From assembly GCF_011753055.1 (NCBI RefSeq), contig NZ_VWWJ01000001.1, positions 682,001-746,000 of the forward strand: a stretch of 64,000 nt of DNA. Reading direction: 5' to 3'. Under the pieces are notes generated by a model that worked only from the letters and a program-made list of their open reading frames with translations, was not told the DNA's origin and searched no databases. The position numbers and the translations under genes were made by a program. The DNA comes from Burkholderia sp. Ax-1719. GTDB lineage: Bacteria > Pseudomonadota > Gammaproteobacteria > Burkholderiales > Burkholderiaceae. How positions within the stretch are numbered: position 1 is the stretch's first letter; each line of letters opens with the position of its first letter. Shown piece after piece: positions 1 through 9,454 of the stretch.

Positions 1-36
1 TAACCAGGCAATCCTGATGATATGGAGAGGGGAATC

Positions 37-1113
37 ATGAAGGCAGCAAAGCACGCATTGTCGCCTCGTCAAGCACTTGCCCGCGTAGTCGGCACGCTCA
101 CGCTTTGTTCGGCGGCGCTGCTGGGTGCGGGCGTGGCGCACGCTGGCGCACTCAAGGGCGCGCCCGCGCCGTTCGACAAGGGCGGCGTGAAGATCGCGCT
201 GGTCAACTACCTGTCCGAAGGCGATTTTTTCCAGGCCTATGAGGCGGGCGCGCAGAAACAGGCCAAGGCGCTCGGCATCGATCTGCGCATCTATGAAGGC
301 CGTCAGGACGCGGCGCAGCAGCGCGACCAGATCCAGCAGGCGATTAACCTGGGGGTCTCCGCGATCATCGTCAACCACGGACTGCCCGAGTCGCTCAAGG
401 ACGTGGTGCAGCAGGCCCTCGACAAAGGCATCAAGGTGGTGGCCTTCGACGTCGACCTGGCCAATCCGCGCGTGCCGCAGATCGAGCAGAGCGATCACGA
501 TCTGGCCTCGCTGCTGCTGCAACAGGCGGTGAAGGATAACGGCGATGCGTTCTCAGCGGGCTATGTGTATGTGGCGGGTTTCGCGCCGCTCGATCGCCGC
601 GATGCAGTGTGGCAAGCCTTCAAGAGTGCGCATCCGAAGGTGCGTGAGCAGGCGCGCTGGGGCACCGTGGACAACCCGATCGCGCAGTCGGTGGCGAACC
701 AGGCGTCGGCGGCGTATCGCGCGCATCCGGATATCCGGGTGGTGATCGCGCCTTACGACGAGTTCGCGCGGGGCGCAAGCCTGGCGGCGGGCGAGGCGAA
801 TCTCTCCGGCAAGCTGCGCATCTATAGCGCCGATATTTCCACCGCTGATATCGAAGCGATTCGCGCGCCGAACAGCGCCTGGGTGGCGACGGCGGCGACC
901 AACCCTGCGGTGGTGGGCGCGGTGTCGGTGCGCGCGGCGGCGCTGGAGGTGGCGGGGCAGCCGCTCGACCATCACATCACGGTCAAGCCCACGCTGGTTA
1001 CGCGCGACGATCTCGTGAAGAACGATATCCATACCATCGCCGAACTGGGCGCGAAGTTTCCGGCATTTCGCGTGAGCACGGCCGCGACGGCGGGGTGGAT
1101 TCCGGTGGAGTGA
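37..1113 (+). CDS. Sugar ABC transporter periplasmic substrate-binding protein
   Basis: This is a periplasmic binding protein of the type I (RbsB/LacI-like, Peripla_BP_4) fold that would deliver a sugar or sugar-like ligand to an ABC importer. Residues 1-36 form a Sec signal peptide ending in the cleavage motif AHA. The mature protein has the alternating beta-alpha pattern of the family, including GVKIALVNYLSEGD at its start and AIIVNHG and KVVAFDVD strands. The ATG at 37 is preferred over the in-frame ATG at 22 because GGAGAGGGG lies just before it. No permease or ATPase follows and a terminator lies 25 bases downstream, so this is probably the last gene of an operon that starts left of the window. 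The ligand cannot be named from sequence. Confidence 0.85.
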   Translation: MKAAKHALSPRQALARVVGTLTLCSAALLGAGVAHAGALKGAPAPFDKGGVKIALVNYLSEGDFFQAYEAGAQKQAKALGIDLRIYEGRQDAAQQRDQIQQAINLGVSAIIVNHGLPESLKDVVQQALDKGIKVVAFDVDLANPRVPQIEQSDHDLASLLLQQAVKDNGDAFSAGYVYVAGFAPLDRRDAVWQAFKSAHPKVREQARWGTVDNPIAQSVANQASAAYRAHPDIRVVIAPYDEFARGASLAAGEANLSGKLRIYSADISTADIEAIRAPNSAWVATAATNPAVVGAVSVRAAALEVAGQPLDHHITVKPTLVTRDDLVKNDIHTIAELGAKFPAFRVSTAATAGWIPVE

Positions 1114-1138
1114 GATTGCGCGAAATTCTCGCAGCAAC

Positions 1139-1172
1139 AAAAAGCCTTGCGCACCTGACGGCAGGGCTTTTT
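1139..1172. terminator. Bidirectional intrinsic terminator
   Basis: A stem with arms AAAAAGCCTTGC and GCAGGGCTTTTT (one G-U type mismatch) has an A-run on its left and a T-run on its right. It sits between the convergent binding-protein gene and cupin gene, so it can serve both strands. Confidence 0.75.
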
Positions 1173-1188
1173 GACTGCCGCGCCGATT

Positions 1189-1551
1189 TCAGCCCCTGAA
1201 TTCGACCGAAACAAACACTTTCTTGCAGCGCTCGACCACTTCCCATGTGCCCTTGAAGCCCGCCGGAATGAGGAATCGATCGCCCGCGCGCACGGTGCGC
1301 TCAGCACCGTCTTCGTCGCGCAGCACCGACACGCCTTCGAGAATTTCGCAGTACTCGTTTTCGGTGAAATTCACCATCCATTTTCCGGTTTCACTTTCCC
1401 AGATGCCTGTCGAAAGCTGGCCGCACGCGCTTGTGAAGTGCATATGCGCAGCCTGGCGTGGCACGCCGGAAATCACGGCTTCGGGCTTCGGCTCCCATTC
1501 AAGGGTCTCTTTGGCGGGCTGCGAATAATCGACGATATCCAGAATGCGCAT
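1189..1551 (-). CDS. Small single-domain cupin protein (EutQ-like Cupin_3)
   Basis: A 120-residue protein made of one cupin barrel. The second half carries the family signature: an EYCEILEG strand, a turn with acidic residues, then AGDRFLIPAGFKGTWEV ending in KKVFVSVEF. This resembles the DUF861/Cupin_3 group that includes EutQ C-terminal domains; members are often of unknown catalytic role. The usual metal-binding histidines are sparse, so enzyme activity is not certain. The start MRILDIVDYSQ is chosen because conservation begins there; a longer frame extends upstream to 1593 without a good ribosome site. The gene is transcribed divergently from metE and convergently with the sugar-binding protein gene. 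Confidence 0.75.
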   Translation of the reverse strand: MRILDIVDYSQPAKETLEWEPKPEAVISGVPRQAAHMHFTSACGQLSTGIWESETGKWMVNFTENEYCEILEGVSVLRDEDGAERTVRAGDRFLIPAGFKGTWEVVERCKKVFVSVEFRG

Positions 1552-1778
1552 GATGATCAGCGTAGTGAAGGGACTAGCTTGATACCCCGACAAAATGCGG
1601 CTGACAAGCCAGGCGCGCCCCGCATCGGCGTCTCGCGCCGCATCGCCCAGTCAAAATAAGAATGAAAAAATATAATTGATCGATGAAATAAGACCATTTT
1701 TATTCATGGTCAAGCGCCTCTATGATCAGAGCCATCCCTGCATTTATCCCCCGCAACGACTACAGGATGGCAGCGCAC

Positions 1779-4073
1779 ATGGTCACGACACACAATCTCG
1801 GCTTCCCGCGCATCGGCGCTAAACGCGAACTGAAGTTCGGCCTCGAACGCTACTGGAAGGGCGAATCGTCGCGCGACGAGCTGAAGGCGCTGGGTGCGGA
1901 ACTGCGCGCGCGCCACTGGAACAACCAGCGTGAACTCGATCTGGCGCCCGTGGGCGATTTTGCGTTCTACGACCAGGTGCTCGATATGAGCTTCACGCTC
2001 GGCAATCTGCCGGAGCGTGTGCGGGGCTATCACGGCGACAAGCTGGACAACTACTTCCGCGTGGCGCGTGGCCGCTCGGCGGCGGGCGCGGAAGAACACG
2101 CAGACTGCTGCGGCGGCGTCGCGGCGGGCGAGATGACCAAGTGGTTCGATACCAACTACCACTACATCGTCCCGGAGTTCACCGCCGACACACAGTTCAG
2201 TCTGGATTTCTCGCGCCTCTCGGAACATCTGAAAGAAGCGCAGGCGCAGGGCGTGAAGGCCAAGCCGGTGATCGTCGGGCCACTCACGTATCTGTGGCTG
2301 GGCAAGGCGAAAGACGATTCAGACAAGCTCGCGCTGCTGCCGCGCCTGATGGCCGTGTATCGCGCGCTGCTGAGCCACTTCAATGCGCTGGGCGTGGAAT
2401 GGGTGCAGATCGACGAGCCAATTCTCGTGACCGAACTCGAACCGGCCTGGCGCGAAGCGTTCACGCGCGCCTATGAGGGCTTCGAGGAGCGAAGCGTCAA
2501 GCTGCTGCTGGCGACGTATTTCGGCGAACTCAAGGAGAACCTCGAACTCGCCGTGAAGCTGCCGGTCGACGGTTTGCATATCGATGCGATCAACGCCCGC
2601 GAAGAAATCGCACAGGCCGCGCAAAAGCTGCCTGCAACCAGCGTGCTTTCGGTAGGCGCGATTAACGGCCGCAACATCTGGAAAACGGACCTGAATGCCG
2701 CGCTCGAATGGCTCGCGCCGCTCGCGCAGCAACTGGGCGAGCGTCTGTGGATTGCGCCTTCATGCTCGCTGCTGCACGTGCCGGTCGATCTAACGAGCGA
2801 GGCAAAGCTCGACGCTGAAATCCGCTCGTGGCTTGCTTTCGCGCTGCAAAAGCTCGATGAAGTGAAGGTGTTGGCAACGGCGCTCAACCAGGGCCGCGAC
2901 AAGGTGGCCGCCGAACTGGAAGCGAACGCCGCCGCCATCGCCGCGCGTCGCAACTCGCCGCGTGTGAACAACCCGGCGGTCAAGGCTGCGCTGGCCCGCA
3001 TCGACGCGAAGCTCGGCAATCGCCAGCACGCCTATGCAGAACGTGCGCCGAAGCAGGCCGCGCTGCTGAACCTGCCCGCGTTCCCCACCACCACGATCGG
3101 CTCGTTCCCGCAGACCGGCGAGATCCGCCTCGCGCGCAGCCAGTTCAAGAGCGGCGCGCTGGACGAAGCCGGCTACCAGGCCGCGATGCGCAAGGAAATC
3201 GCGCGCAGCGTCCGCGAGCAGGAAGCGCTGGAACTCGACGTGCTGGTGCACGGCGAAGCCGAGCGTAACGACATGGTCGAATATTTCGGCGAACAACTGG
3301 ACGGCTACGCGTTCAGCCAGTTTGGCTGGGTGCAGTCGTATGGTTCGCGCTGCGTGAAGCCGCCTATCCTGTTCGGCGATATCAGCCGCCCTAAGGCGAT
3401 GACGGTCGACTGGATCACCTACGCGCAATCGCTCACCCGCAAGCCGATGAAGGGCATGCTCACCGGCCCGGTGACGATCCTGAACTGGTCGTTCGTGCGT
3501 GACGATCAACCGCGTTCGGTGTCATGCTACCAACTGGCGCTAGCGATCCGCGAAGAAGTGATCGACCTCGAAAAGGCTGGCGTGCGCGTGATCCAGATCG
3601 ATGAGGCCGCGCTGCGCGAAGGGCTTCCGCTACGTCGCGCACAGTGGGGCGAGTACCTGCGGTGGGCCGTCGAATCGTTCCGGATCACCGCCAATGGCGT
3701 GCAGGACGAAACGCAGATCCACACGCATATGTGCTATTCGGAATTCAACGACATCATCGCGTCGATCGCCGATATGGACGCGGATGTCATCACGATCGAG
3801 ACTTCGCGCTCGGATATGGAACTGCTCGACGCGTTCGACAACTTCAGGTATCCGAATGAAATTGGGCCGGGCGTGTACGATATTCATTCACCGAACATCC
3901 CGACTCAAGAGCACATCGTGCAGTTGATGCAGAAAGCGGCCGAGCGTATTCCTGCTGCGCGTCTCTGGGTCAATCCGGACTGTGGGTTGAAGACGCGCCA
4001 GTGGGCCGAAGTCATTCCCGCGTTGACCAACATGGTGCTGGCGGCGAAGACGTTGCGCAGTCAGGTGGGGTGA
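1779..4073 (+). CDS. metE: Cobalamin-independent methionine synthase
   Basis: MetE transfers the methyl group of 5-methyltetrahydropteroyl-triglutamate to homocysteine to make methionine in the cytoplasm, using zinc and no B12. The 764-residue protein is of normal family length. It opens with [17 protein letters not shown], and the C-terminal catalytic barrel contains the zinc ligands His650 and Cys652 (motif HTHMCYSEF), Glu674 (TIETSRSD) and Cys735 (NPDCGLKTR). The ATG at 1779 is chosen because it gives the family N-terminus; in-frame ATGs at 1722 and 1767 would add residues the family lacks. No metR gene is adjacent and no riboswitch is visible in the 227-base divergent region. A weak hairpin follows the gene. 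Confidence 0.97.
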   Translation: MVTTHNLGFPRIGAKRELKFGLERYWKGESSRDELKALGAELRARHWNNQRELDLAPVGDFAFYDQVLDMSFTLGNLPERVRGYHGDKLDNYFRVARGRSAAGAEEHADCCGGVAAGEMTKWFDTNYHYIVPEFTADTQFSLDFSRLSEHLKEAQAQGVKAKPVIVGPLTYLWLGKAKDDSDKLALLPRLMAVYRALLSHFNALGVEWVQIDEPILVTELEPAWREAFTRAYEGFEERSVKLLLATYFGELKENLELAVKLPVDGLHIDAINAREEIAQAAQKLPATSVLSVGAINGRNIWKTDLNAALEWLAPLAQQLGERLWIAPSCSLLHVPVDLTSEAKLDAEIRSWLAFALQKLDEVKVLATALNQGRDKVAAELEANAAAIAARRNSPRVNNPAVKAALARIDAKLGNRQHAYAERAPKQAALLNLPAFPTTTIGSFPQTGEIRLARSQFKSGALDEAGYQAAMRKEIARSVREQEALELDVLVHGEAERNDMVEYFGEQLDGYAFSQFGWVQSYGSRCVKPPILFGDISRPKAMTVDWITYAQSLTRKPMKGMLTGPVTILNWSFVRDDQPRSVSCYQLALAIREEVIDLEKAGVRVIQIDEAALREGLPLRRAQWGEYLRWAVESFRITANGVQDETQIHTHMCYSEFNDIIASIADMDADVITIETSRSDMELLDAFDNFRYPNEIGPGVYDIHSPNIPTQEHIVQLMQKAAERIPAARLWVNPDCGLKTRQWAEVIPALTNMVLAAKTLRSQVG

Positions 4074-4097
4074 GCTGAGGCGTTGTCGTTGTGATGA

Positions 4098-4134
4098 GTC
4101 CCGGGTGAGTATCGGGTGAGTCTCGGGACGTTTT
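4098..4134 (+). terminator. Weak terminator-like hairpin after metE
   Basis: GTCCCG at 4098 and CGGGAC at 4124 can pair across a 20-base loop that itself holds two copies of CGGGTGAGT, followed by GTTTTCGTT. The short stem and long loop make it a weak candidate. Confidence 0.4.
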
Positions 4135-4208
4135 CGTTGAAACGTTCAACGTTGCGTGCTCAACTGTTAAAGTCTAACGGTCATCACGTGAGCGGGAGCG
4201 TGCACGCT

Positions 4209-4442
4209 ATGCCGGAAGAATATCGATTCGATGTATTTGGTCGCCGGATGGCGATCGCCAGGAAAGAAGGCGCGTGGGTGGCGTACCTGATCGGCGAGGA
4301 GGGCAAGCGCAGGCGCGCGCCGTTCGAGATCCCGGATTCCGTGGGCGCCGATGAACTCGCGCAGTACCTGGACGATATTTTTCACGAGGATGCGAGTCCG
4401 GAAAGACCCGGTGTGGTGGCGCTTGGGGTGGTGCAGCGATGA
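4209..4442 (+). CDS. Small conserved hypothetical protein, partner of downstream gene
   Basis: A 77-residue soluble protein starting MPEEYRFDVFGR. It contains no signal peptide or membrane segment and is rich in charged residues. The start is set by the GGGAG about 10 bases upstream; the longer frame from 4116 begins inside the metE terminator region and looks non-coding. Its stop overlaps the next start in an ATGA, so the two genes are translationally coupled. I recognise the N-terminal pattern as one seen in small uncharacterised Burkholderia proteins, but I cannot give it a function. Confidence 0.7.
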   Translation: MPEEYRFDVFGRRMAIARKEGAWVAYLIGEEGKRRRAPFEIPDSVGADELAQYLDDIFHEDASPERPGVVALGVVQR

Positions 4443-5149
4443 GTGAAATGATGCTGTGCTCACGTCACGGATTGCGGTACATCGGCAGCGCGTCGCCCGG
4501 CGTCGCGGCGCGCATCGGCGCACGGGGAGTATTTGCCGGTGGCGAACTGATAAGAGTCTCGCTGGACCGACCAAAGCGCACCGCAGTAGCCTGGATGACG
4601 TGGGCGGAACTGCACGAGCACAAGGGTGTGGCACATGTTGCCGACGGCGTGGCCCATGTGCGGGATTTACCGATGATCGCTGCCTTGCGGGCCACATGGC
4701 AGAAGGTCTGCCCGGATTGCCGCGATGAACTGCTCGTGCGTTCCGGAGAGGAGCCGGAGCAACCCACTCCCTACGAGCGCGCAATCGATGCATCGGCAAT
4801 CGCAGACAACGCGGAGTCACGCCGCCCGATGTACGCCTGCAATACACATGGCATTTCGCGTGAGTCGCTGGCTTCTCCCGCGATCGTAAAGGCGGTTTGC
4901 CGCAATGTGCCATCACTGGGCGGGCGTTCGATCAGGGTGACATTTCCGCACGAGAGGGGCGGATACTCGTGGTGGTTCGATCAGGCGTTGCTACGTTACG
5001 CGTTAGGCGATGGGATCGATGTTTCGACGGGTACGTATCGGATCGACAATGAACGCGAGCGCGAGCAGATGCGTGGGCTCTGCTGGCCGGTGTGTCGACA
5101 TTGCCTGTGCGCCTGGCTGGAACGCGATTTCACATCCTCAGCAAGTTGA
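4439..5149 (+). CDS. Internally duplicated putative zinc-ribbon protein, unknown function
   Basis: A 236-residue protein not recognised as a characterised family. It is built from two similar halves. The first runs from Cys7 (CSRHG) to Cys91/Cys94 (CPDC). The second runs from Cys134 (CNTHG) to Cys215-Cys224 (CWPVCRHCLC). Between these anchors the halves share SxASP, a GGxxIRV strand, a tryptophan and a G-x-V/D-V-x-x-G-x-x-x-x-R pattern. In each half a C-x2-HG and a C-x2/3-C pair could together bind one zinc ion. There is no signal peptide or transmembrane helix. It overlaps the 77-residue gene by four bases. What is seen is the duplication and the cysteine spacing; zinc binding is inference. 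Confidence 0.75.
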   Translation: MSEMMLCSRHGLRYIGSASPGVAARIGARGVFAGGELIRVSLDRPKRTAVAWMTWAELHEHKGVAHVADGVAHVRDLPMIAALRATWQKVCPDCRDELLVRSGEEPEQPTPYERAIDASAIADNAESRRPMYACNTHGISRESLASPAIVKAVCRNVPSLGGRSIRVTFPHERGGYSWWFDQALLRYALGDGIDVSTGTYRIDNEREREQMRGLCWPVCRHCLCAWLERDFTSSAS

Positions 5150-5411
5150 GATAGCTCGCCGTCACCGGCTCGTAATTTGCAGCGGCCAGCCATGCGCGGC
5201 CGCCCGTCGAACTTGCTGCCCCGTAGCCCCACGCCGCCACACGCATAGCCGTGCCGGTTTCATTGGCCATGCCGGCCAGCACACCAATTTCAGCAAGATC
5301 GTGTGCCTTGCGTACCAATCTTTCGAGCCATCGCTCCAGGTGAGGTCTGGCCGCGAGCGTGGCGGACTTGCTTTGATTGCACGTTGGATGGGCGAGGACC
5401 AAACGGGCATT
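5130..5411 (-). pseudogene. C-terminal remnant of an HNH endonuclease
   Basis: Read on the minus strand, this stretch encodes NARLVLAHPTCNQSKS followed by LAARPHLERWLERL and ends in LNLLRM. The LVLAH-x2-CN-x2-KS core followed by a helix with HLERWLER is the C-terminal half of HNH nucleases, covering the N-x8-x-C-N-x2-K part of the metal/DNA site. The first half, with the catalytic DH motif, is missing. Upstream of 5411 the frame runs out of phase into the 3' end of the neighbouring regulator gene, and no start codon or ribosome site is found. I call it a 5'-truncated remnant. Its last bases overlap the end of the opposite-strand gene. Confidence 0.6.
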
Positions 5412-5460
5412 GAGAATGCATGACGATTTGGAAAGAATGCGAACGACGCATTTTCTCACG

Positions 5461-6282
5461 TCACGATGCCCGCTCCGGCAGAACGTTAAACACCCGCCCA
5501 TGCCACGCCTCAGTCTCCTCATCCGCAGGAAACATGGACTCCAGTCTCAGCTCCTGTGCGGCGACGCTTAGCGGCGTACCAACGCTCGTCACCATCGAAA
5601 AATAACGCCGCACCTTCCCGTCGCATTCGAATGCCAAAGGAATCACTGGCAGCGCAGCCGTTGAAACCGGCGCATGATGCGTGCGCCAATCGGCAGGAAC
5701 ATCCGGATACGCCAGCAACGCATCAAGAAGCGTCTGCGTATTGCCATCGATCACATGCCCAACGGCCTCACGATGCACACGCTGCAAAAGGCTGCGCGCG
5801 ACATTCTCCCAATCGTGAACAAAAGGTCGCATCGCTTGCGGATCGAACATCAGATGCAGCATATTGCGCGGCCCGGTGCGCGCGTTCATATCGATGAAAT
5901 GCCCGAAAAAACGCGGCGCGGCCGCATTGGTCATCAACACATTCCAATGCCGGTCCATCGCTATCGCGGGAAATGGTTCGTGTTGCCGCATGATGCGCTC
6001 CAGCGCGCGGATCACGCCTTGCATCTCCTTTGCGTCCCATGGCGCTTCTGAATACATCGGCGCATAGCCCGCCGCATGCAGCAGCGCATTGCGCTCGCGC
6101 AGCGGCACGTCGAGCGTTTGCGCGAGCGTGAGAATGGTGTCGCGGCCAGGCACGCTGCGGCCGCTTTCGATAAAGCTGATCTGCCGTTGCGAGACGCCGG
6201 CCTCCAGCGAGAGGTCGAGCTGGCTCACGCCGCGCACGTCGCGCCAGTAACGCAGCAATTTGCCGAACTCGGTGTCTTTCAT
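5461..6282 (-). CDS. XRE-family regulator with MmyB-like ligand domain
   Basis: A 273-residue DNA-binding regulator. Residues about 5-60 form an XRE helix-turn-helix (FGKLLRYWRDVRGVSQLDLS, then GVSQRQISFIESGRSVPGRD). The rest is the MmyB-like PAS-related sensor domain, recognisable by the AMDRHWNVLMTNAAAPRFFG segment. ATG at 6282 follows a GGGAG ribosome site; the frame extends further but has no better start. It lies 37 bases downstream of the CMD-family gene on the same strand, so the two are probably co-transcribed and the regulator may control its neighbour. The ligand is unknown. Confidence 0.88.
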   Translation of the reverse strand: MKDTEFGKLLRYWRDVRGVSQLDLSLEAGVSQRQISFIESGRSVPGRDTILTLAQTLDVPLRERNALLHAAGYAPMYSEAPWDAKEMQGVIRALERIMRQHEPFPAIAMDRHWNVLMTNAAAPRFFGHFIDMNARTGPRNMLHLMFDPQAMRPFVHDWENVARSLLQRVHREAVGHVIDGNTQTLLDALLAYPDVPADWRTHHAPVSTAALPVIPLAFECDGKVRRYFSMVTSVGTPLSVAAQELRLESMFPADEETEAWHGRVFNVLPERAS

Positions 6283-6319
6283 GGAATGCTCCCGGTGGAG
6301 GCCTTCGAATATAACGGAC

Positions 6320-6877
6320 TCAGCGCGCGCCCGCACGCCACGCGAACGCACTGAACGGCGCTTCCAGTTCCGGCTGCGTCACGCTGCCCGTGTAGTTCGT
6401 GATCGTCGATGCGGCCACCACGGCGATCACTTCAAGAATCTGCTCGGCGCTGAAGCCCGCGCCGATAAAGCGCTGTTGATCCACGTCGCCGATGCGGCCG
6501 CGCGTCTCGATCAGCGCTCGCGCAAGCGCCGAGAGCGCCGCGAGTTGCGCGTCGCGCGGCACGCCGCCCGCGCGGATCGCATCGACATCGGCTTGTTCGA
6601 CGCCTTGCTGCAAGGCCAGCGCGCTATGAAAAGCGACGGCCCACTCGCTTGCGTTGGTGACGGCATTGGTGAGCAATAGCACCTGAATCTGCGCTTCGCT
6701 CAGGCTGCTGGTGTGAACGCGCTGGAAGAGGCCGATAAAGCCGTTGATGAGCACCGGCGAAGCCGCCATTTTCCCGGCGATATTCGGGACGATGCCGAAT
6801 GCCTGCTGGAGTTGCTGCAGAACGGGTTGCGATTGAGCGGGCGCGGTGTCGAGAGTGTAAAGAGGAAAGCGGGACAT
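6320..6877 (-). CDS. Carboxymuconolactone decarboxylase-family protein lacking AhpD cysteines
   Basis: A 185-residue all-alpha protein of the AhpD/CMD superfamily, starting MSRFPLYTLDTAPAQS. The helix pair LSEAQIQVLLLTNAVTNASE followed by WAVAFHSALAL matches the family core, and the second helix of the fold follows (QILEVIAVVAASTITNY). In peroxidase-type members this core reads C-x-x-C-x3-H; here the two cysteines are Ser and Ala while the histidine remains, so a thiol-peroxidase function is unlikely. The start at 6877 is supported by AAGGAGCC upstream. It is the first gene of a likely two-gene operon with the XRE regulator. Confidence 0.85.
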   Translation of the reverse strand: MSRFPLYTLDTAPAQSQPVLQQLQQAFGIVPNIAGKMAASPVLINGFIGLFQRVHTSSLSEAQIQVLLLTNAVTNASEWAVAFHSALALQQGVEQADVDAIRAGGVPRDAQLAALSALARALIETRGRIGDVDQQRFIGAGFSAEQILEVIAVVAASTITNYTGSVTQPELEAPFSAFAWRAGAR

Positions 6878-6970
6878 GATGGCTCCTTGCCGTGGAGCGC
6901 GGCCGGTTTGGCAGCGCGACAGGCAAAGAGTAGGCGCGTCGCGACAGCGCGCCAATTACATCGGATGTAA

Positions 6971-9454
6971 TCAATACGAGAAAGTCGCGCCGAAAAACAC
7001 GCCCTTGGCGCGGTCGTCGCCTGCTACACGAACGCGATATTGCACCGATACATCGACGAATGAGCGCGGTGCATCATAGGGGCCGCCGCGAAACCAGAAA
7101 CGTGCCGCCACGCCTGCGCCGATGCCTACAGGCACACTATGGTCGATGGCCGAATCGTAATCCGCGCCCGCCACCAGGTGCGGGAACACGGTCAGACGCG
7201 GGTCGATCGCGTCGAGCCGGAAGGTGCGCCCCACACGCACGTTGGCGGTTGCGTAGGTCGAAGGATGCTGGATGTAGTGACCCACTTCGCCGTACGCCAC
7301 GCCGGTCCACCAGCTTGGTACGTCCTGGCGCAAGGTCGTGCCGAAGCCATCCGACCACGCCGCGCGCGCCAGCCAGTCGCCGCGCACGCTGGAGCCAATC
7401 GGCAGGATGCGTTCGAAGGCGAAGATCGCGTTGGTCGAGGTGAATGGCTTCACGCGTGCGCCCAGCGCTGCCTGCAAGGTCTGTACGCCCGAAGGCGAAT
7501 CGCCTTTGACGCCGAAGTTTTCATAGCCGCGTGCGTAGAGTTCGAAGGCGCGCTCGCCCAGGCTGCCGAACGGACGCCAGTAGGCTTCCGTGCCCGCCTG
7601 CCAGTTGTTGGCGATACCGGGCGTAGGATTGCTGACAAGGCCGTTCTGGATGCCGCCGCCGCGATAGTTGAGCGTGGCGTTGAAGCCCCAGTTGCGGGTG
7701 GCGTCCGCGTGGGCGCTGCGGGCGTCGGCGAGCGCTTGCGGGGTCATCGGCGTCGAGTGGTCATTGGCGTTCGCAGATTGCGTGCCGTTGTCGATTGCGC
7801 GTTCGAGCCATTTCGCGCCCTGGGCGTTGTGATGCGTCTGCAAGGCCGCATAGCCCGCGTCGCCGGCGGCCGAGGGCGGCAGTGCGCCCTCGGCGTCGGC
7901 CTGCGCGAATGCCGCGTAAGCGCGGGGTGTGTCGCCCGCTCGTTGTGCGAGGTACGCGACCTGGAGCGGGTCCATCCCGTCGATGACGCCGCTGGCGAGC
8001 GCATCGCGCGCCGCGTTGCGCGCCGCACGCGTGTCCCCGTTCGCGACCAGCGCGTCGATCAGTTCGAGGCGATGCTGCGGGTCGTCGGGCGCGGCGGCGA
8101 CGGCGGAGCGCAGCGCCGTGACAGCCGTTGCATGATCGCCGCGCGCCGTCGCTTCGCGCGCGGTGCGAACGTCTGCGAAAGCGGGGTCCGCGGCGTAGAG
8201 ATCGCAGGCGGCGCCGAATGCGTCGTCGTGGCAATCGAAGATGGGGCGCGCGAGCGGGTCGATATCCGCGACGCGGCTTGCGTCATGGACAGCAAGCATG
8301 CGATGGGCGCGCTGGCGGCGCAGGGCAATGACCGCATCGGTGTCGTCGTGCGCTGCTTGCAGCGGCGCGAGTACGTCCAGCGCTTCCTGCGGCCGATGCT
8401 GCGCGAGGCGCACGTCCGCGATGATTGCGCGTGCCGTGCGGGCGTCTCGTGCGGCGCGCTCGGTGTCCTTTACCTGGCGATCCGAATCATTCGATGAAAG
8501 CGCGATGGCGTGCGAGAAGTCATCGTCGGCATTTCGCTCATGCTGCGCAGCGCGAGCGTAACCGCGCAGCGTCCACGCGAGCGGATTCGTGTTGTCCTGC
8601 GCGATGGCCGCACCTGCAGCGGCTTCCGCGCCCGCCAGATCGCCACGCGCGAATAGCACGTCGAGTAATTGCATCCGGAATGCGCTGCGCTCCGGCGCGT
8701 ACGCGACAGCCTGTTGCGCGAGCTTTCGCGCGGTGTCCAGGTCGCCGCGCTCGCGCGCGTCATAAGAGGCAACCGAAGCCTGTGGCGCAAGCTTCGCGCC
8801 AATGTCCGTGCGGCGCGAGTGCAATTCGGTGGTCTCGCCAAACCGTGCCGTTGCGTCCTGCGCGGCGGTCCACGCTTCATCGTCGTGGCCCGAAGCGGAA
8901 AGCGCATCGATCAACAGATAGCGCAGGCGTTCGACTTCGGGCGCAATCGCAATCGCCTGACGTGCGTGGTCGATGGCGTCGCCGTAGTCCTTGTGCGCAT
9001 AGGCGTCATACGCGGCGCGCGCTTCCACGCCCGCACGGCCCGGCAGGTCGCTCGCGCCGCCCGCGCCCGCAGCGGCGATCTGCGCGCGTCGTGAGACCAG
9101 CGCTTCGTTGGGCCCGAGATCCCGGATCGCGTCGCTCAACTCGCGTTCGGCCTCTGTGCGATGGCCGCCCGCCGCGAGTGCGTTCGCACGCAGCACGCGC
9201 AGTTCGATCACATCGGGCCGCTGGCGGATGGCTTCGCTTGCCAGCGTGGCGCTTTCGTCGTAACGATGCGCGTTGTACGCGGCATAGGCTTCGCGCGCGA
9301 CCCGATAGGCCGCGCCCGACAGTTCGAGCGGCAGCGGATGATCGGCGAATGCTTGCGGTGCATGGAGCACGGTGAGCGCGGCCAGCAGCCACGCGGCGGC
9401 GGCCGTGCGCGGCGCACGGCGATCGGTCTTGTTGTTGTGTACGGCGCGCGTCAT
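6971..9454 (-). CDS. nfrA: NfrA-like outer-membrane protein with TPR domain
   Basis: An 827-residue envelope protein. Residues 1-37 are a signal peptide ending AFA. Residues about 40-590 are alanine-rich TPR-type helical repeats in the periplasm. The last 230 residues have the alternating aromatic pattern of an outer-membrane beta barrel and match the C-terminal domain of bacteriophage N4 adsorption protein A (for example the NWQAGTEAYWRPFG and AFELYARGYENFG segments), ending in an aromatic residue (FSY). In E. coli, NfrA is the outer-membrane component of a surface glycan system used as N4 receptor. By analogy with BcsC and PgaA, the TPR-plus-barrel layout suggests a polysaccharide export channel. 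Its start overlaps the nfrB-like stop by four bases. Confidence 0.85.
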   Translation of the reverse strand: MTRAVHNNKTDRRAPRTAAAAWLLAALTVLHAPQAFADHPLPLELSGAAYRVAREAYAAYNAHRYDESATLASEAIRQRPDVIELRVLRANALAAGGHRTEAERELSDAIRDLGPNEALVSRRAQIAAAGAGGASDLPGRAGVEARAAYDAYAHKDYGDAIDHARQAIAIAPEVERLRYLLIDALSASGHDDEAWTAAQDATARFGETTELHSRRTDIGAKLAPQASVASYDARERGDLDTARKLAQQAVAYAPERSAFRMQLLDVLFARGDLAGAEAAAGAAIAQDNTNPLAWTLRGYARAAQHERNADDDFSHAIALSSNDSDRQVKDTERAARDARTARAIIADVRLAQHRPQEALDVLAPLQAAHDDTDAVIALRRQRAHRMLAVHDASRVADIDPLARPIFDCHDDAFGAACDLYAADPAFADVRTAREATARGDHATAVTALRSAVAAAPDDPQHRLELIDALVANGDTRAARNAARDALASGVIDGMDPLQVAYLAQRAGDTPRAYAAFAQADAEGALPPSAAGDAGYAALQTHHNAQGAKWLERAIDNGTQSANANDHSTPMTPQALADARSAHADATRNWGFNATLNYRGGGIQNGLVSNPTPGIANNWQAGTEAYWRPFGSLGERAFELYARGYENFGVKGDSPSGVQTLQAALGARVKPFTSTNAIFAFERILPIGSSVRGDWLARAAWSDGFGTTLRQDVPSWWTGVAYGEVGHYIQHPSTYATANVRVGRTFRLDAIDPRLTVFPHLVAGADYDSAIDHSVPVGIGAGVAARFWFRGGPYDAPRSFVDVSVQYRVRVAGDDRAKGVFFGATFSY

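Noticed and set aside
1552..1778. MetR box or riboswitch before metE
   Set aside because: TGAA at 1684 and TTCA at 1703 are 15 bases apart and do not fit the 13-bp TGAA-N5-TTCA box. The region is too short and lacks the conserved cores of SAM or cobalamin riboswitches.
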